Shown here: positions 32,908 through 41,724 of the stretch, one piece after another | Layout of the letters: each line of letters starts with the position of its first letter | Numbering within the stretch: position 1 is the first letter of the stretch | NCBI GenBank assembly: GCA_023443225.1 | Contig: JAEZVF010000068.1 | Span: forward strand, 1 to 61,097 | DNA: 61,097 nt | From: Bacillota bacterium | GTDB lineage: Bacteria; Bacillota; Clostridia; Lachnospirales; Lachnospiraceae | Reading direction: 5' to 3' | Notes under the pieces: generated by a model | Databases searched by the model: none | What the model was told of the DNA's origin: nothing | The model's input: only the letters and a program-made list of their open reading frames with translations | Made by a program: the position numbers and the translations under genes

Positions 32908-34461
32908 TTAATGCTTAAAGTGTCTCATTCCAGTAAATACCATAGCAATACCGTATTCATTGCATTTCTTTATGGAATCTTCGTCTCTGATGGAACCTCC
33001 CGGCTGTATAATCGCAGTAATACCTGCTTGATGGGCAGCTTCCACACTATCATCAAATGGGAAATATGCATCCGATGCAAGCACTGCACCTTTCGTTGCA
33101 TCATCACCAATTAATTCAGCAGCATGTTCTATACATTGTTTGGTAGACCATACACGATTTACCTGTCCAGGTCCGATACCTATCGTTTGTTTCTCTTTAG
33201 CCAATGCAATACCGTTGGACTTTACGAACTTTACTACTTTCCAAGCAAACATCATATCTTCCATTTCTTTATCAGTAGGAACTCTATCCGTAACTACCTT
33301 TAACTCATCATCGTTAAGCAGTTTACTGTCGATTGTCTGAACAATTAATCCACCATTAACTTTCTTAAGATCATATGCATTTTCATCCTGTGGTACTTCG
33401 ATATCTTTTAATTCTAAAACTCTGACATTTTTCTTAGTTTGCAATAATTCGAGTGCCTCTTTCTCATAACCAGGCGCAACTACTACTTCTAAGAATACTT
33501 GTTTCATCTCTTCTGCAAGTGCTAATGTAACTATTCTATTAACTACAACAATACCGCCGTAGATAGATACTTTATCAGCTTCATAAGCTTTTGTCCACGC
33601 ATCCAGAATATTATTTGCGCTGCCTACACCACATGGATTTCCATGCTTACACGCAACAACTGTAGGCTCTGTAAATTCTTTTAATAGCTCTAAAGCTCCA
33701 TTGGTGTCATTGATATTATTAAAGGATAATTCTTTCCCATTTAATTGAAGCGCATCCGTTATAGAACCTTGCTTCTTACCGATTTCTCTGTAAAATGCTG
33801 CTTTCTGATGAGGATTTTCACCATACCTCATTTCCTGAACCATTTCAAAGGTCATAGTTAGGGTTTCTGGAAGCTTATGATCATTTCTCTGTTTCTTAAG
33901 GTAATCAGCAATCATTGTATCGTAATTGGAAGTATGCATAAACACTTTTTGCATCAAATAGAATTTTGTATCCAGAGAAACGGCCTTTTCTTCTTTTAAT
34001 TCAGCAAGTACCTTGTCATAGTCTCTAGGATCTACAACAACAGCAACATCCTGATAATTCTTAGCTGCAGAGCGAAGCATAGTAGGCCCGCCTATATCAA
34101 TGTTCTCTACTGCTTCTTCCCTAGTTACGCCATCTTTTAGAATCGTAGCTTTAAATGGATATAAATTAACTACTACCATATCGATAGTCTCAATATTTAA
34201 ATCAGCAAGTTGTTTCATATGCTCCGGTTTGCTTCTCATGGCAAGTAAGCCCGCATGTACAATTGGATGTAGAGTTTTTACACGACCGTCTAAACATTCT
34301 GGGAATCCGGTCAATTCAGAAATTTCTATTGCAGGTATGCCTGCTTCTGACAATTTACTGTAAGTTCCTCCGGTTGAAATGATCTCAATTCCAAGGGCTA
34401 CTAATTCTTTTGCAAATTCAACAATCCCGGTTTTGTCCGACACACTCACTAATGCTCTCAT
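32908..34461 (-). CDS. purH: bifunctional AICAR transformylase/IMP cyclohydrolase
   Basis: The 517-residue enzyme catalyses the last two steps of purine synthesis: formylation of AICAR with 10-formyl-THF and ring closure to IMP. The N-terminal MGS-like cyclohydrolase domain (ALVSVSDKTGIVEFAKEL, STGGTYSKL) and the C-terminal transformylase domain (KHGNPCGVG, ASDAYFPFDD) are both complete. GGAG lies upstream of the ATG. Expression is controlled by the ZTP riboswitch and overlapping terminator directly upstream, which is apt because ZTP signals 10-formyl-THF shortage. Confidence 0.97.
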   Translation of the reverse strand: MRALVSVSDKTGIVEFAKELVALGIEIISTGGTYSKLSEAGIPAIEISELTGFPECLDGRVKTLHPIVHAGLLAMRSKPEHMKQLADLNIETIDMVVVNLYPFKATILKDGVTREEAVENIDIGGPTMLRSAAKNYQDVAVVVDPRDYDKVLAELKEEKAVSLDTKFYLMQKVFMHTSNYDTMIADYLKKQRNDHKLPETLTMTFEMVQEMRYGENPHQKAAFYREIGKKQGSITDALQLNGKELSFNNINDTNGALELLKEFTEPTVVACKHGNPCGVGSANNILDAWTKAYEADKVSIYGGIVVVNRIVTLALAEEMKQVFLEVVVAPGYEKEALELLQTKKNVRVLELKDIEVPQDENAYDLKKVNGGLIVQTIDSKLLNDDELKVVTDRVPTDKEMEDMMFAWKVVKFVKSNGIALAKEKQTIGIGPGQVNRVWSTKQCIEHAAELIGDDATKGAVLASDAYFPFDDSVEAAHQAGITAIIQPGGSIRDEDSIKKCNEYGIAMVFTGMRHFKH

Positions 34462-34487
34462 GCTCTTAATCTCCTTTTTTATGATTG

Positions 34488-34625
34488 AAAAAACCGCCTG
34501 AACAACCTAATACTCTGACTTTCGAAAGAATGTCAGGTTATTAAGGCTGCCCAGGCGGTCGACGAATTATTATGATTTGTACTCCCCATGGGTAAGCTCC
34601 CATTTTCCGCCAGTTGTACAAATTT
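34488..34625 (-). promoter_or_regulatory. ZTP (pfl) riboswitch with expression-platform terminator
   Basis: On the minus strand the leader of purH shows a P1-type stem TTTGTAC (34576-34582 with 34616-34622) enclosing GGCGGAAAATGGG and CCCATGGGGAG. After a linker comes the signature pseudoknot segment CCGCCTGGGC (34549-34558). The same CCGCCTG then pairs with CAGGCGG at 34500-34494, followed by TTTTTT, forming a terminator. Ligand binding to ZMP/ZTP would hold CCGCCUG in the aptamer and let transcription continue into purH. This matches the pfl consensus in all core segments I can recall. Confidence 0.88.
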
Positions 34626-34632
34626 CAATACT

Positions 34633-34661
34633 AGTGTACACTACTTTTCTCTAATTTTCAA
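34633..34661 (-). promoter_or_regulatory. purH promoter
   Basis: On the minus strand TTGAAA (34661-34656) and TACACT (34638-34633) are separated by 17 bases. The start would fall near 34627, just before the first strand of the riboswitch aptamer. Confidence 0.65.
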
Positions 34662-34820
34662 CGTGCTTTTCTAATGTTTTTTTATAAATTAATTGTTCAG
34701 ATACATACATCTTGCACAGTTCTTCATTGAAATTATTGGCAATATCGTTTATAATTTGAATCACCTGTTTTGTTAATACTAAAGGTAGTTTTTAAAATAC
34801 ACCCTGAATGGGAGACGTTT

Positions 34821-35468
34821 ATGAAAAAATTTAAAAAAAGTGATCTTTTAATTGGAATTATTTTTACTTTGTTATTTATCTCAATTGGCGTGATAGCTGC
34901 AGTAAATATGAGATTTATTTATTATCTTGATGTAAAATTATTAAATATACCAGAGATGTCCGGTTTAGAACCCAATGTTATACTAGAGAATTATAATGCT
35001 TTAATTGACTATAACTCTCCTTTCTATAAAGGAGATCTAATCTTCCCAAGCCTTCCTTCCTCACCAGAAGCTCTACAGCATTTTACGGAAGTGAAAGATA
35101 TCTTTGTTTCTTTTTACTATATTGGGGTAATTACCTTGATTATAAGTATTATCATTGTAATCTACAAAGCATTGAAAAAGGATTACAGCTATCTTAAGAT
35201 TTCTGCTATCACAGTTGTTGTAATACCGGTAATTGCAGCCATTGCTGCTTCTCTTAACTTTGATGCAACCTTTGTAATCTTTCATAAACTTTTCTTTCGA
35301 AACGACTTTTGGTTATTTGATCCCGTAACGGATCCTGTCATAACCATATTACCGGACACCTTTTTCCTGCACGCCCTTATCATTATAATTGTTACCGTAT
35401 TACTAGGAAGCATAATACTATTGCTTTGTTCTAATAAATATAGAAACCGCCGGGACTCCTACAGGTGA
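34821..35468 (+). CDS. TIGR01906/DUF1461-like integral membrane protein
   Basis: The ATG at 34821 follows GGGAG; a longer frame from 34770 has no ribosome site. The 215-residue protein has four or so membrane segments: near residues 9-30, 105-125, 135-155 and 185-205. An external loop after the first segment contains a YNALIDYNSPFYKGDL-like stretch characteristic of this family, and a second loop contains FHKLFFRNDFWLFDP. Function is unknown. The gene ends only 8 bases before the convergent phoR stop. Confidence 0.75.
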   Translation: MKKFKKSDLLIGIIFTLLFISIGVIAAVNMRFIYYLDVKLLNIPEMSGLEPNVILENYNALIDYNSPFYKGDLIFPSLPSSPEALQHFTEVKDIFVSFYYIGVITLIISIIIVIYKALKKDYSYLKISAITVVVIPVIAAIAASLNFDATFVIFHKLFFRNDFWLFDPVTDPVITILPDTFFLHALIIIIVTVLLGSIILLLCSNKYRNRRDSYR

Positions 35469-35476
35469 AGATAAAT

Positions 35477-37219
35477 TCAATTGTTGTGATATGGCAGATA
35501 TAGTATGAATTCCGTTCCCACACCTATTTCACTTTTTACCTGAATATCACCGTTGTATAACTCTACAATGTGTTTTACAATGGATAGTCCAAGACCTGTT
35601 CCACCTTGTTTTCTTGATCGTCCTTTATCCACTCGGTAGAATCTTTCGAAAATTCTAGCTAAATGATCCTGTTCTATACCAATTCCGGTATCCCGGACAG
35701 CAACTTTTAACTTATTATTTTCTTCTTTGCATTCGAGGGTGATGGAACCTTTCTCCGTATATTTAATTGCATTATCCAGCAAATTAATGAGAAGCTGTTT
35801 CATCCGGTCCTGATTACAGTAGAACGGACGGAGGTTTGAATCTGGCTCCATTATGAATTTTACATCTGCAGGTAATTTGGGTCTTAATAATTCAATCACT
35901 TCCTCTGCAATGCTATTAAAATCACAAGGATTTCTTTCACTTTCAATCTTTGATTCGATTTCTGATAACAGCAAAATATCCTGTATCAAACTATATAATC
36001 TCTCTGCTTCGATATCGATGATGTCCAGAAATTTATTTACCACAGCTTCATCTTTCACAGTACCACTCTTTAAAGTATCGATAAATCCGCGTATGGAAGT
36101 CAGTGGTGTCTTTAATTCATGTGTTACATTGGAAACAAAATCACTACGCATGGTTTCCAGTTTTTTTATCTGAGTTATATCTTCTATGAGCAGCAATACT
36201 CCAGAATCTTTTGTTGCCTCTCTTTGTAATGGTGCTGCTGTTACCCTGATGCTGCGGTATTCCACATTATTATGAGCGCCTTCTTTCATTACACTACTAT
36301 TATTTTCTCTGACAAAATCTATTGCGTCAAAAACAGCGGCGTTCCGGAATAAACTATACAAGGACTGTCCTTTGATATCCTTGTTGCTTATATTGGAAAT
36401 CTCTAAAAAAGCTTTGTTATAAAGTAGAATTTCATTGCTATCATTAATTGCTATGACCCCTGCTGTCATACTACTTAGCATCGCTTCTAATTCCGCATTC
36501 CTCTGAGTAAGGTTTTCTACGGTGTTTTTTAGATTGACAGACATTGCATTAAATGCACCCGCCAATCGTCCAATTTGATTCTTTTCTCTAGTATATATCT
36601 TTGTTCCAAGTTCGCCTTCTGATACCCGTACTGCTGCCTTGGTGATTTCATCAATTGGTTTTGATAACAGTTCCATAAATACAAAGGCTGCCAATATTGC
36701 AATTACAAAGCAAAAAATAACAGCATATAATATCGAATTCATTAATCCACTGTTTAACGACTTGATCTCTGATAATGGAAGTGATACGCGTAAAACTCCG
36801 TTAAAATCACCATTTGATACAGGAACAGCGCTATAAGAGTATTGCCGCCCTGTCGTTTTAGATAGTCGATTTACGGTTACACTTTCACCCTTTAATGCTC
36901 GTACAATTTCTTCTCTACTTGCATGATTTTCAAGGGGTTCGTCTGTAATAGAATCGGCATAAACCTGACCCTTCTGGTCAATAATGGTAACCCTAAAATG
37001 ATACTTATCTGCATATTGACTAACAAAAGTATTATATTCCTCTATCGTCTCAAAATCTTCCTGTGAAAAAATATCTGCTACTAATTTTGCCTGTGTTAGA
37101 TAATAATCCTGCCCCTGATGAATGATATAATTATAACCTTTGCTCCAAAAAGCAATAGCGGATATACCAATTGCCAATAAGATTATAAACAAATAGCTAA
37201 AGAATAATTTTTTTTGCAC
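35477..37219 (-). CDS. phoR: phosphate-regulon sensor kinase PhoR
   Basis: The 580-residue kinase has a membrane segment at ~5-25, an external PDC-like sensor, a second membrane segment at ~162-185, HAMP (~186-238), PAS (~245-350), HisKA with His367 (FVSNVTHELKTPL) and a full HATPase (LLDNAIKYT, RDTGIGI, GGTGLGLSI). This HAMP-PAS-HisKA order is the PhoR/WalK layout. It is last in the pst-pho operon, 13 bases after the regulator, which supports phosphate-limitation sensing through PhoU and the Pst transporter. Confidence 0.93.
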   Translation of the reverse strand: MQKKLFFSYLFIILLAIGISAIAFWSKGYNYIIHQGQDYYLTQAKLVADIFSQEDFETIEEYNTFVSQYADKYHFRVTIIDQKGQVYADSITDEPLENHASREEIVRALKGESVTVNRLSKTTGRQYSYSAVPVSNGDFNGVLRVSLPLSEIKSLNSGLMNSILYAVIFCFVIAILAAFVFMELLSKPIDEITKAAVRVSEGELGTKIYTREKNQIGRLAGAFNAMSVNLKNTVENLTQRNAELEAMLSSMTAGVIAINDSNEILLYNKAFLEISNISNKDIKGQSLYSLFRNAAVFDAIDFVRENNSSVMKEGAHNNVEYRSIRVTAAPLQREATKDSGVLLLIEDITQIKKLETMRSDFVSNVTHELKTPLTSIRGFIDTLKSGTVKDEAVVNKFLDIIDIEAERLYSLIQDILLLSEIESKIESERNPCDFNSIAEEVIELLRPKLPADVKFIMEPDSNLRPFYCNQDRMKQLLINLLDNAIKYTEKGSITLECKEENNKLKVAVRDTGIGIEQDHLARIFERFYRVDKGRSRKQGGTGLGLSIVKHIVELYNGDIQVKSEIGVGTEFILYLPYHNN

Positions 37220-37232
37220 CTAAGACACCCCT

Positions 37233-37958
37233 TTACGCAAATTTATACCCCATTCCCCTTATCGTCTTGATATAAATGGGCTGGTCTTCATCCTGTTCTA
37301 ACTTCTTTCTTAAATTGCTGATATGGACATCTACTGTTCTTGTTTCACCTAGGTAATCATATCCCCATATTTTTTCAAGCAGATTATCTCTGGTAAATAC
37401 AATGCCTCTATTATTTGCTAATAAGTATAATAATTCAAATTCTTTATAGGAAAGTTCAATGAGTTTGTCATTAACCATCACAGTTCTTCTGGAACGGTTA
37501 ATTACTATGTGTTCCACCATAATAATTTCTTCTTTGTCGGTAGTTTCCTCTTGTTCTGTTTGCTCCGAATGTCTACTCTGGAAACTGCCTTCACTACGAC
37601 GTAAAACAGCCTTAATTCTCGCCAATAATTCATGTACACCAAAAGGCTTCACCAGATAATCATCAGAACCGATTTCTAAGCCAACCACTTTACTGATTTC
37701 GTCCCCTTTTGCTGTCAACAAAATCACCGGAAGTGTACATAGTTCCCGGTTTGCTCTTATTCTTTTTAAAACTTCGATTCCGTCTATCCCTGGTAGCATC
37801 CAATCCAACAGCACAATATCAATCGCCTCTTTTTCAAGTAAAAGCAAAGCTTCTTCACCCGTTTCTGCTTTTAAAACACGATATCCATTCTGCTCCAGAT
37901 TATAACTAAGTAATTCCAAAATGTGAATTTCATCATCTACTGTTAATATTGTCTTCAT
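37233..37958 (-). CDS. phoB: phosphate-regulon response regulator (PhoB/PhoP)
   Basis: The 241-residue OmpR-family protein has acidic Asp8-Asp9, phospho-acceptor Asp52 (LLDWMLPGIDG) and KPFG in the receiver. An acidic linker of ~20 residues follows, then a winged helix with TRTVDVHISNLRKKL and the GMGYKF end. It should bind the 11-base direct repeats upstream of pstS at 42720-42737. The name PhoP is used in bacilli. It is encoded between phoU and phoR. Confidence 0.92.
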   Translation of the reverse strand: MKTILTVDDEIHILELLSYNLEQNGYRVLKAETGEEALLLLEKEAIDIVLLDWMLPGIDGIEVLKRIRANRELCTLPVILLTAKGDEISKVVGLEIGSDDYLVKPFGVHELLARIKAVLRRSEGSFQSRHSEQTEQEETTDKEEIIMVEHIVINRSRRTVMVNDKLIELSYKEFELLYLLANNRGIVFTRDNLLEKIWGYDYLGETRTVDVHISNLRKKLEQDEDQPIYIKTIRGMGYKFA

Positions 37959-37991
37959 GAATACTCCTTATCCGTTGGACTATAACCAACT

Positions 37992-38069
37992 GGATTCCAT
38001 GTAACCGAATTCCAAATAACCAGATTCCATCCAACTTAGATTTCATCCAAATGGAACTTCCAATTAGCC
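37992..38069. repeat. degenerate 15-16 base tandem repeat array
   Basis: Five consecutive imperfect units share the pattern G-A-T/A-T-T-C-C-A followed by T/AAACC. They begin at 37992 (GGATTCCATGTAACC), 38007 (GAATTCCAAATAACC), 38022, 38038 and 38054. The array fills most of the phoU-phoB gap, and the last unit runs into the phoU stop. No hairpin is formed. It may be slippage-derived spacer DNA or a series of protein sites. Confidence 0.55.
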
Positions 38070-38717
38070 AAGTGCTAAGTCACCTGTCTTAATAAACCTA
38101 ATCCATTCTGCTATATTTGTGGCATGATCTGCCATTCTCTCCAGGTATTTTATTATCATCAAATAACAGATGCTTTGTGGTACCTTGTTGGAATCAGACT
38201 GCATCATTTTAGATAACTCTTCTGTTATCTTATCAAAATACTCATCAACCGCATCGTCAGCAGATATAACCCTAGATGCCTTTTCCAAGTCTTCTTCTAC
38301 AAAACTATCAATCGTATCAATAACCATTTGTTTCACACTAGCAATCATTTCATACAAATATAACGGAGCCTTTGTCTTTGGTAATTTGTGAAGTTTTATA
38401 ATATACTCAGATATATCGGCACATTGGTCAGCAATCCTCTCAATATCGGTTATTATCTTCATGATAGAGGTGATTTTTCTTAAATCTCCTGCTAATGGCT
38501 GCTGTTTTGCAAGTATGGTAATGCATTCCCTCTCAATATGCTGTTCCAGTAAATCTATCTCATCATCTCTTTCTATGATTTTACCTGCAATATCAACATC
38601 TAGACTATCCAATGCCTTTATCATCTCGTTTGTGGAGAGTTCCAATATGCTTCCCATTTTTATCACATTGTGGTTTAGTTCTTCCAGTTGTGCAATGAAA
38701 CTTTGTCTCATCATCAT
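38064..38717 (-). CDS. phoU: phosphate signalling protein PhoU
   Basis: The ATG at 38717 has AGGAG seven bases upstream; a GTG nine codons earlier would place that site inside the gene. The 217-residue helical protein has two PhoU repeats with the metal-binding patterns DDEIDLLEQHIE (first) and DDAVDEYFDKI (second), and the conserved MADHATNIAEW near the end. It links the Pst transporter to the PhoR kinase and dampens uptake and signalling when phosphate is sufficient. The gene order pstB-phoU is standard. Confidence 0.94.
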   Translation of the reverse strand: MMMRQSFIAQLEELNHNVIKMGSILELSTNEMIKALDSLDVDIAGKIIERDDEIDLLEQHIERECITILAKQQPLAGDLRKITSIMKIITDIERIADQCADISEYIIKLHKLPKTKAPLYLYEMIASVKQMVIDTIDSFVEEDLEKASRVISADDAVDEYFDKITEELSKMMQSDSNKVPQSICYLMIIKYLERMADHATNIAEWIRFIKTGDLALG

Positions 38718-38796
38718 ATTCTTACTCCTGTCTGCTCGTTTCACGAGCTATTATATTATCATCTTATCTAGTTTTTATATTATTTTCAAGTCCTAA

Positions 38797-39555
38797 TCAA
38801 CCAAATCTTCCGGTAATATAATCTTCGGTTTTCTTATTCTTTGGATTGTTAAATATTTGATCCGTATTCCCATATTCAATTACTTCTCCAGTTAGAAAAA
38901 ATGCTGTTTTATCTGAGATTCTACCCGCCTGCTGCATATTATGGGTAACGATTATAATCGTATAAGATTTTTTAAGTTCTGTAGCTAGGTCTTCGATTTT
39001 TAAAGTCGAAATCGGGTCAAGAGCAGAAGTCGGTTCATCCATCAATATGACCTCAGGTTCAATTGCTAAGGTTCTCGCAATACAGATTCTTTGCTGTTGC
39101 CCTCCGGAAATCGCCTGTGCACTTTTCTTTAATTTATCCTTTACCTCATCCCAAATTGCCGCTTGTTTCAATGATTTTTCTACTATTTCATCCAATACAT
39201 TTTTTTTACGTATGCCATGAATTCTTGGACCATAAGCAACATTGTCATAAATACTCATAGGAAACGGATTGGGTTGTTGGAATACCATTCCAACCCTGGT
39301 ACGAAGCTGGATTGCATCCATATCCTTATAGATATCCACGCCATCCATTTTTATGGTACCGTTAATTTTTACTCCTTCAATTAAATCATTCATACGGTTT
39401 ATCGTTTTTAAAAAGGTAGATTTACCGCATCCGGATGGACCAATAAAAGCCGTAATCTCTTCCTTATGAATATCAATATTAATATTTTTTAGAGCCTGAA
39501 AGTTACCATAATACAAGTCTAAATCTGTTACAGAGAATTTTGCTTTATCATTCAC
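38797..39555 (-). CDS. pstB: phosphate ABC transporter ATP-binding protein
   Basis: The 252-residue ATPase has Walker A GPSGCGKST, Q-loop VFQQPNPFPMS (typical of PstB), ABC signature SGGQQQR, Walker B VILMDEPTSALD and the switch His in IIVTHNMQQAGR. It powers PstCA-mediated phosphate uptake at the inner face of the membrane. Length is that of the family. It is followed by phoU after 79 bases, a gap holding a small GCTCGT/ACGAGC hairpin. Confidence 0.97.
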   Translation of the reverse strand: MNDKAKFSVTDLDLYYGNFQALKNINIDIHKEEITAFIGPSGCGKSTFLKTINRMNDLIEGVKINGTIKMDGVDIYKDMDAIQLRTRVGMVFQQPNPFPMSIYDNVAYGPRIHGIRKKNVLDEIVEKSLKQAAIWDEVKDKLKKSAQAISGGQQQRICIARTLAIEPEVILMDEPTSALDPISTLKIEDLATELKKSYTIIIVTHNMQQAGRISDKTAFFLTGEVIEYGNTDQIFNNPKNKKTEDYITGRFG

Positions 39556-39597
39556 CTTTTTTCCTCCTCTTACTATCTCTTTCTATTCTTTATCGTA

Positions 39598-40752
39598 TTA
39601 ACTGCCCTTTTTTCTAAGAAATCTATAGGTGATGAACTTAGATGTAATGTTTAAGGTAATAATTAAAACTAATAGAACAACAGCAATCGAGCTTGTTGTA
39701 TCTAAATCAGCGGATTCTTTGATTAGCCAGTACATTTTCGTTGTCAGGGTAGCAGCTCCGGCTTCACTGCCAACCAAGGCTGTTGGTATTTGTGCTACTG
39801 TGCCAGCAGTCCATATTAATGCTGCTGATTCTCCTACGATTCTTCCTATACTCAGGATGACTGCTACCAGAATTCCGGGAATTGCACCTGGTAAAATAAT
39901 CTTTGCAATTGTTTGCAATTTGGTGGCACCCAAACCCAAAGAAGACTCCCGATATGCATTGGGTATCTCTTTTAATGCTTCTTCTGTAGTTGATATGATG
40001 GTGGGTAAAAGCATGATACTCATTGTTAAGGAGCCTGCTAAAACAGAATACTCCATTTTTAGCATCTGTACAAATACCAACATACCAAACAAACCATAAA
40101 TGATAGATGGTATACCAGCCAAATTTTGAATGGCAAATCGAATCACTTTAAGGACTTTTCCTGGTTTTGCATATTCATTCAGGTAGATTGCGGCACAAAT
40201 TCCCACCGGTGCTGCTATAACTAATGATAGCAATATGATGTAAATAGTGGAAACCAACATTGGAACTATTCCGCCACCTGGTCTGGTAACTTTTAGTCTT
40301 ATGGCTCCCGCCCCTTCATTAAGTACTGTGACAGCTTCTTCAACTGTCATTCCCTCCATATTTGTACTATCTGCTTTTTTGATAATGTCCAATTCTTTTA
40401 ATTCATAATTCTTCTCTTTCAAATTCCGCGCAGCTTTCACTGTAGAGTCCTTGTCAATATTACTTATGACAATATTTCCATCATCTTCAGCAATCGTAAT
40501 ACCCAATGTTTCAACATAATCAGAATTATAATTATTCCCTGATAGATGCTTTCTTTCAACTTCTACAAAGGTTGTACTATTTTCCCACTGTCTGGTTAAA
40601 AATTTAAGGTTAATGCCAGGCAGACCTCTATATAGAATAAATCCTAAAATCACTGCTAAAATTGCCAAGGTTACCACTGTGGATGCATAAATTAAACCTT
40701 GCAATATTCCATCACTTAATTTTCTTCTATTTGATATTTCTTTTTTAAACAT
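39598..40752 (-). CDS. pstA: phosphate ABC transporter permease PstA with PDZ-like insertion
   Basis: At 384 residues this is about 90-100 longer than usual PstA. The first membrane segment (~20-42) is followed by ~115 external residues before the standard core resumes at GIVPMLVSTIYIILLSL (~161). Residues ~81-158 read as a PDZ-like fold: GITIAEDDGNIVISNIDKDS, then LKELDIIKKADSTNMEGMTV, then the AIRLKVTRPGG strand. The permease core contains the expected EAA loop (SLGLGATKLQTIAKIILPGAIPG). With PstC it forms the phosphate channel. The extra domain may sense or dock something at the outer face; that is inference. Confidence 0.93.
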   Translation of the reverse strand: MFKKEISNRRKLSDGILQGLIYASTVVTLAILAVILGFILYRGLPGINLKFLTRQWENSTTFVEVERKHLSGNNYNSDYVETLGITIAEDDGNIVISNIDKDSTVKAARNLKEKNYELKELDIIKKADSTNMEGMTVEEAVTVLNEGAGAIRLKVTRPGGGIVPMLVSTIYIILLSLVIAAPVGICAAIYLNEYAKPGKVLKVIRFAIQNLAGIPSIIYGLFGMLVFVQMLKMEYSVLAGSLTMSIMLLPTIISTTEEALKEIPNAYRESSLGLGATKLQTIAKIILPGAIPGILVAVILSIGRIVGESAALIWTAGTVAQIPTALVGSEAGAATLTTKMYWLIKESADLDTTSSIAVVLLVLIITLNITSKFITYRFLRKKGS

Positions 40753-40791
40753 AATTTATCCCGTCCTTACTCTCCACCTAATAAGCAATTC

Positions 40792-41724
40792 TCAACGTTT
40801 TGAATTCTGGTCTCCCAGCTTTCCTGTTATTTTAATCAAGGTGATATTGATAAACATTATGAATACAAATAATATGACACCGGTTGCAAATAACATATCC
40901 TGATGCCTTCCCGATGCATAACCCATCTCCATAGAAATATTTGTGGTTAGTGGACGTATCTTATCGAAAAGACTGGTTGGCAATCCACCTATATTATTTC
41001 CAGCAATCATCATGACCGCCATCGTCTCACCAATGGCTCTTCCAATACCTAAAACAGTAGCGGTAAGGACACCGGAGCGTGCTGCCGGTATTACGGATTG
41101 AAAGATCGTCTGTGTTTTTGATGCCCCCAGACCTAGAGATGCTTCACGGTAGGATTTAGGCACTGCCCGAATACTGCTTTCACTAAGAGAAATAATGGTT
41201 GGCAATATCATAATTGTTAATACACAGATAACAGCTAATAAGGATTCCCCTTGTCCAGTGGGAGATACCTTATTTATCATTGGTACAATAACACCTAAAC
41301 CAAAAGCTCCATAAATAACGGACGGAATTCCAGCCAATAATTCTATGGCTGGTTTAAGAAATGCCACTATTTTTTTCGGGGCTAATTCAGCAATATATAC
41401 AGCAGTTAATAACCCAATAGGAACCCCGAGCACAATTGCACCCAGGGTTGCTAACACCGATCCTACTATCATATAAAATACGCCGTATACATTCGTATTT
41501 GGATCCCATTTTAGTCCGGTTATAAATTTGGTAAAGCTGTATGCATCTTCTCCAAAGAATGGCTTTAATCCTTTCGAGAACACAAAAACGATAATGGCGA
41601 TAACACTGATTACACTTACAAGTGCGCACAGTAGGAACATGCCCTGAATCATCTTTGCGGGAATCCCAGCAGCATATCCTTTTTTCTTATTTATCTGTTT
41701 TTCTATATATGCATTCTTGCCCAT
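40792..41724 (-). CDS. pstC: phosphate ABC transporter permease PstC
   Basis: The 310-residue permease has six membrane segments, the PstC-type ELLAGIPSVIYGAFGL motif and an EAA loop, SLGLGASKTQTIFQSVIPAARSG. Length is standard, with no extra domain. Its ATG shares one base with the stop of pstS (TAATG), indicating translational coupling. It partners PstA. Confidence 0.96.
   Translation of the reverse strand: MGKNAYIEKQINKKKGYAAGIPAKMIQGMFLLCALVSVISVIAIIVFVFSKGLKPFFGEDAYSFTKFITGLKWDPNTNVYGVFYMIVGSVLATLGAIVLGVPIGLLTAVYIAELAPKKIVAFLKPAIELLAGIPSVIYGAFGLGVIVPMINKVSPTGQGESLLAVICVLTIMILPTIISLSESSIRAVPKSYREASLGLGASKTQTIFQSVIPAARSGVLTATVLGIGRAIGETMAVMMIAGNNIGGLPTSLFDKIRPLTTNISMEMGYASGRHQDMLFATGVILFVFIMFINITLIKITGKLGDQNSKR

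Noticed and set aside
37992..38069. CRISPR array in the phoU-phoB spacer
   Set aside because: Units are 15-16 bases, adjacent and imperfect, with no spacers between them and no cas genes nearby.
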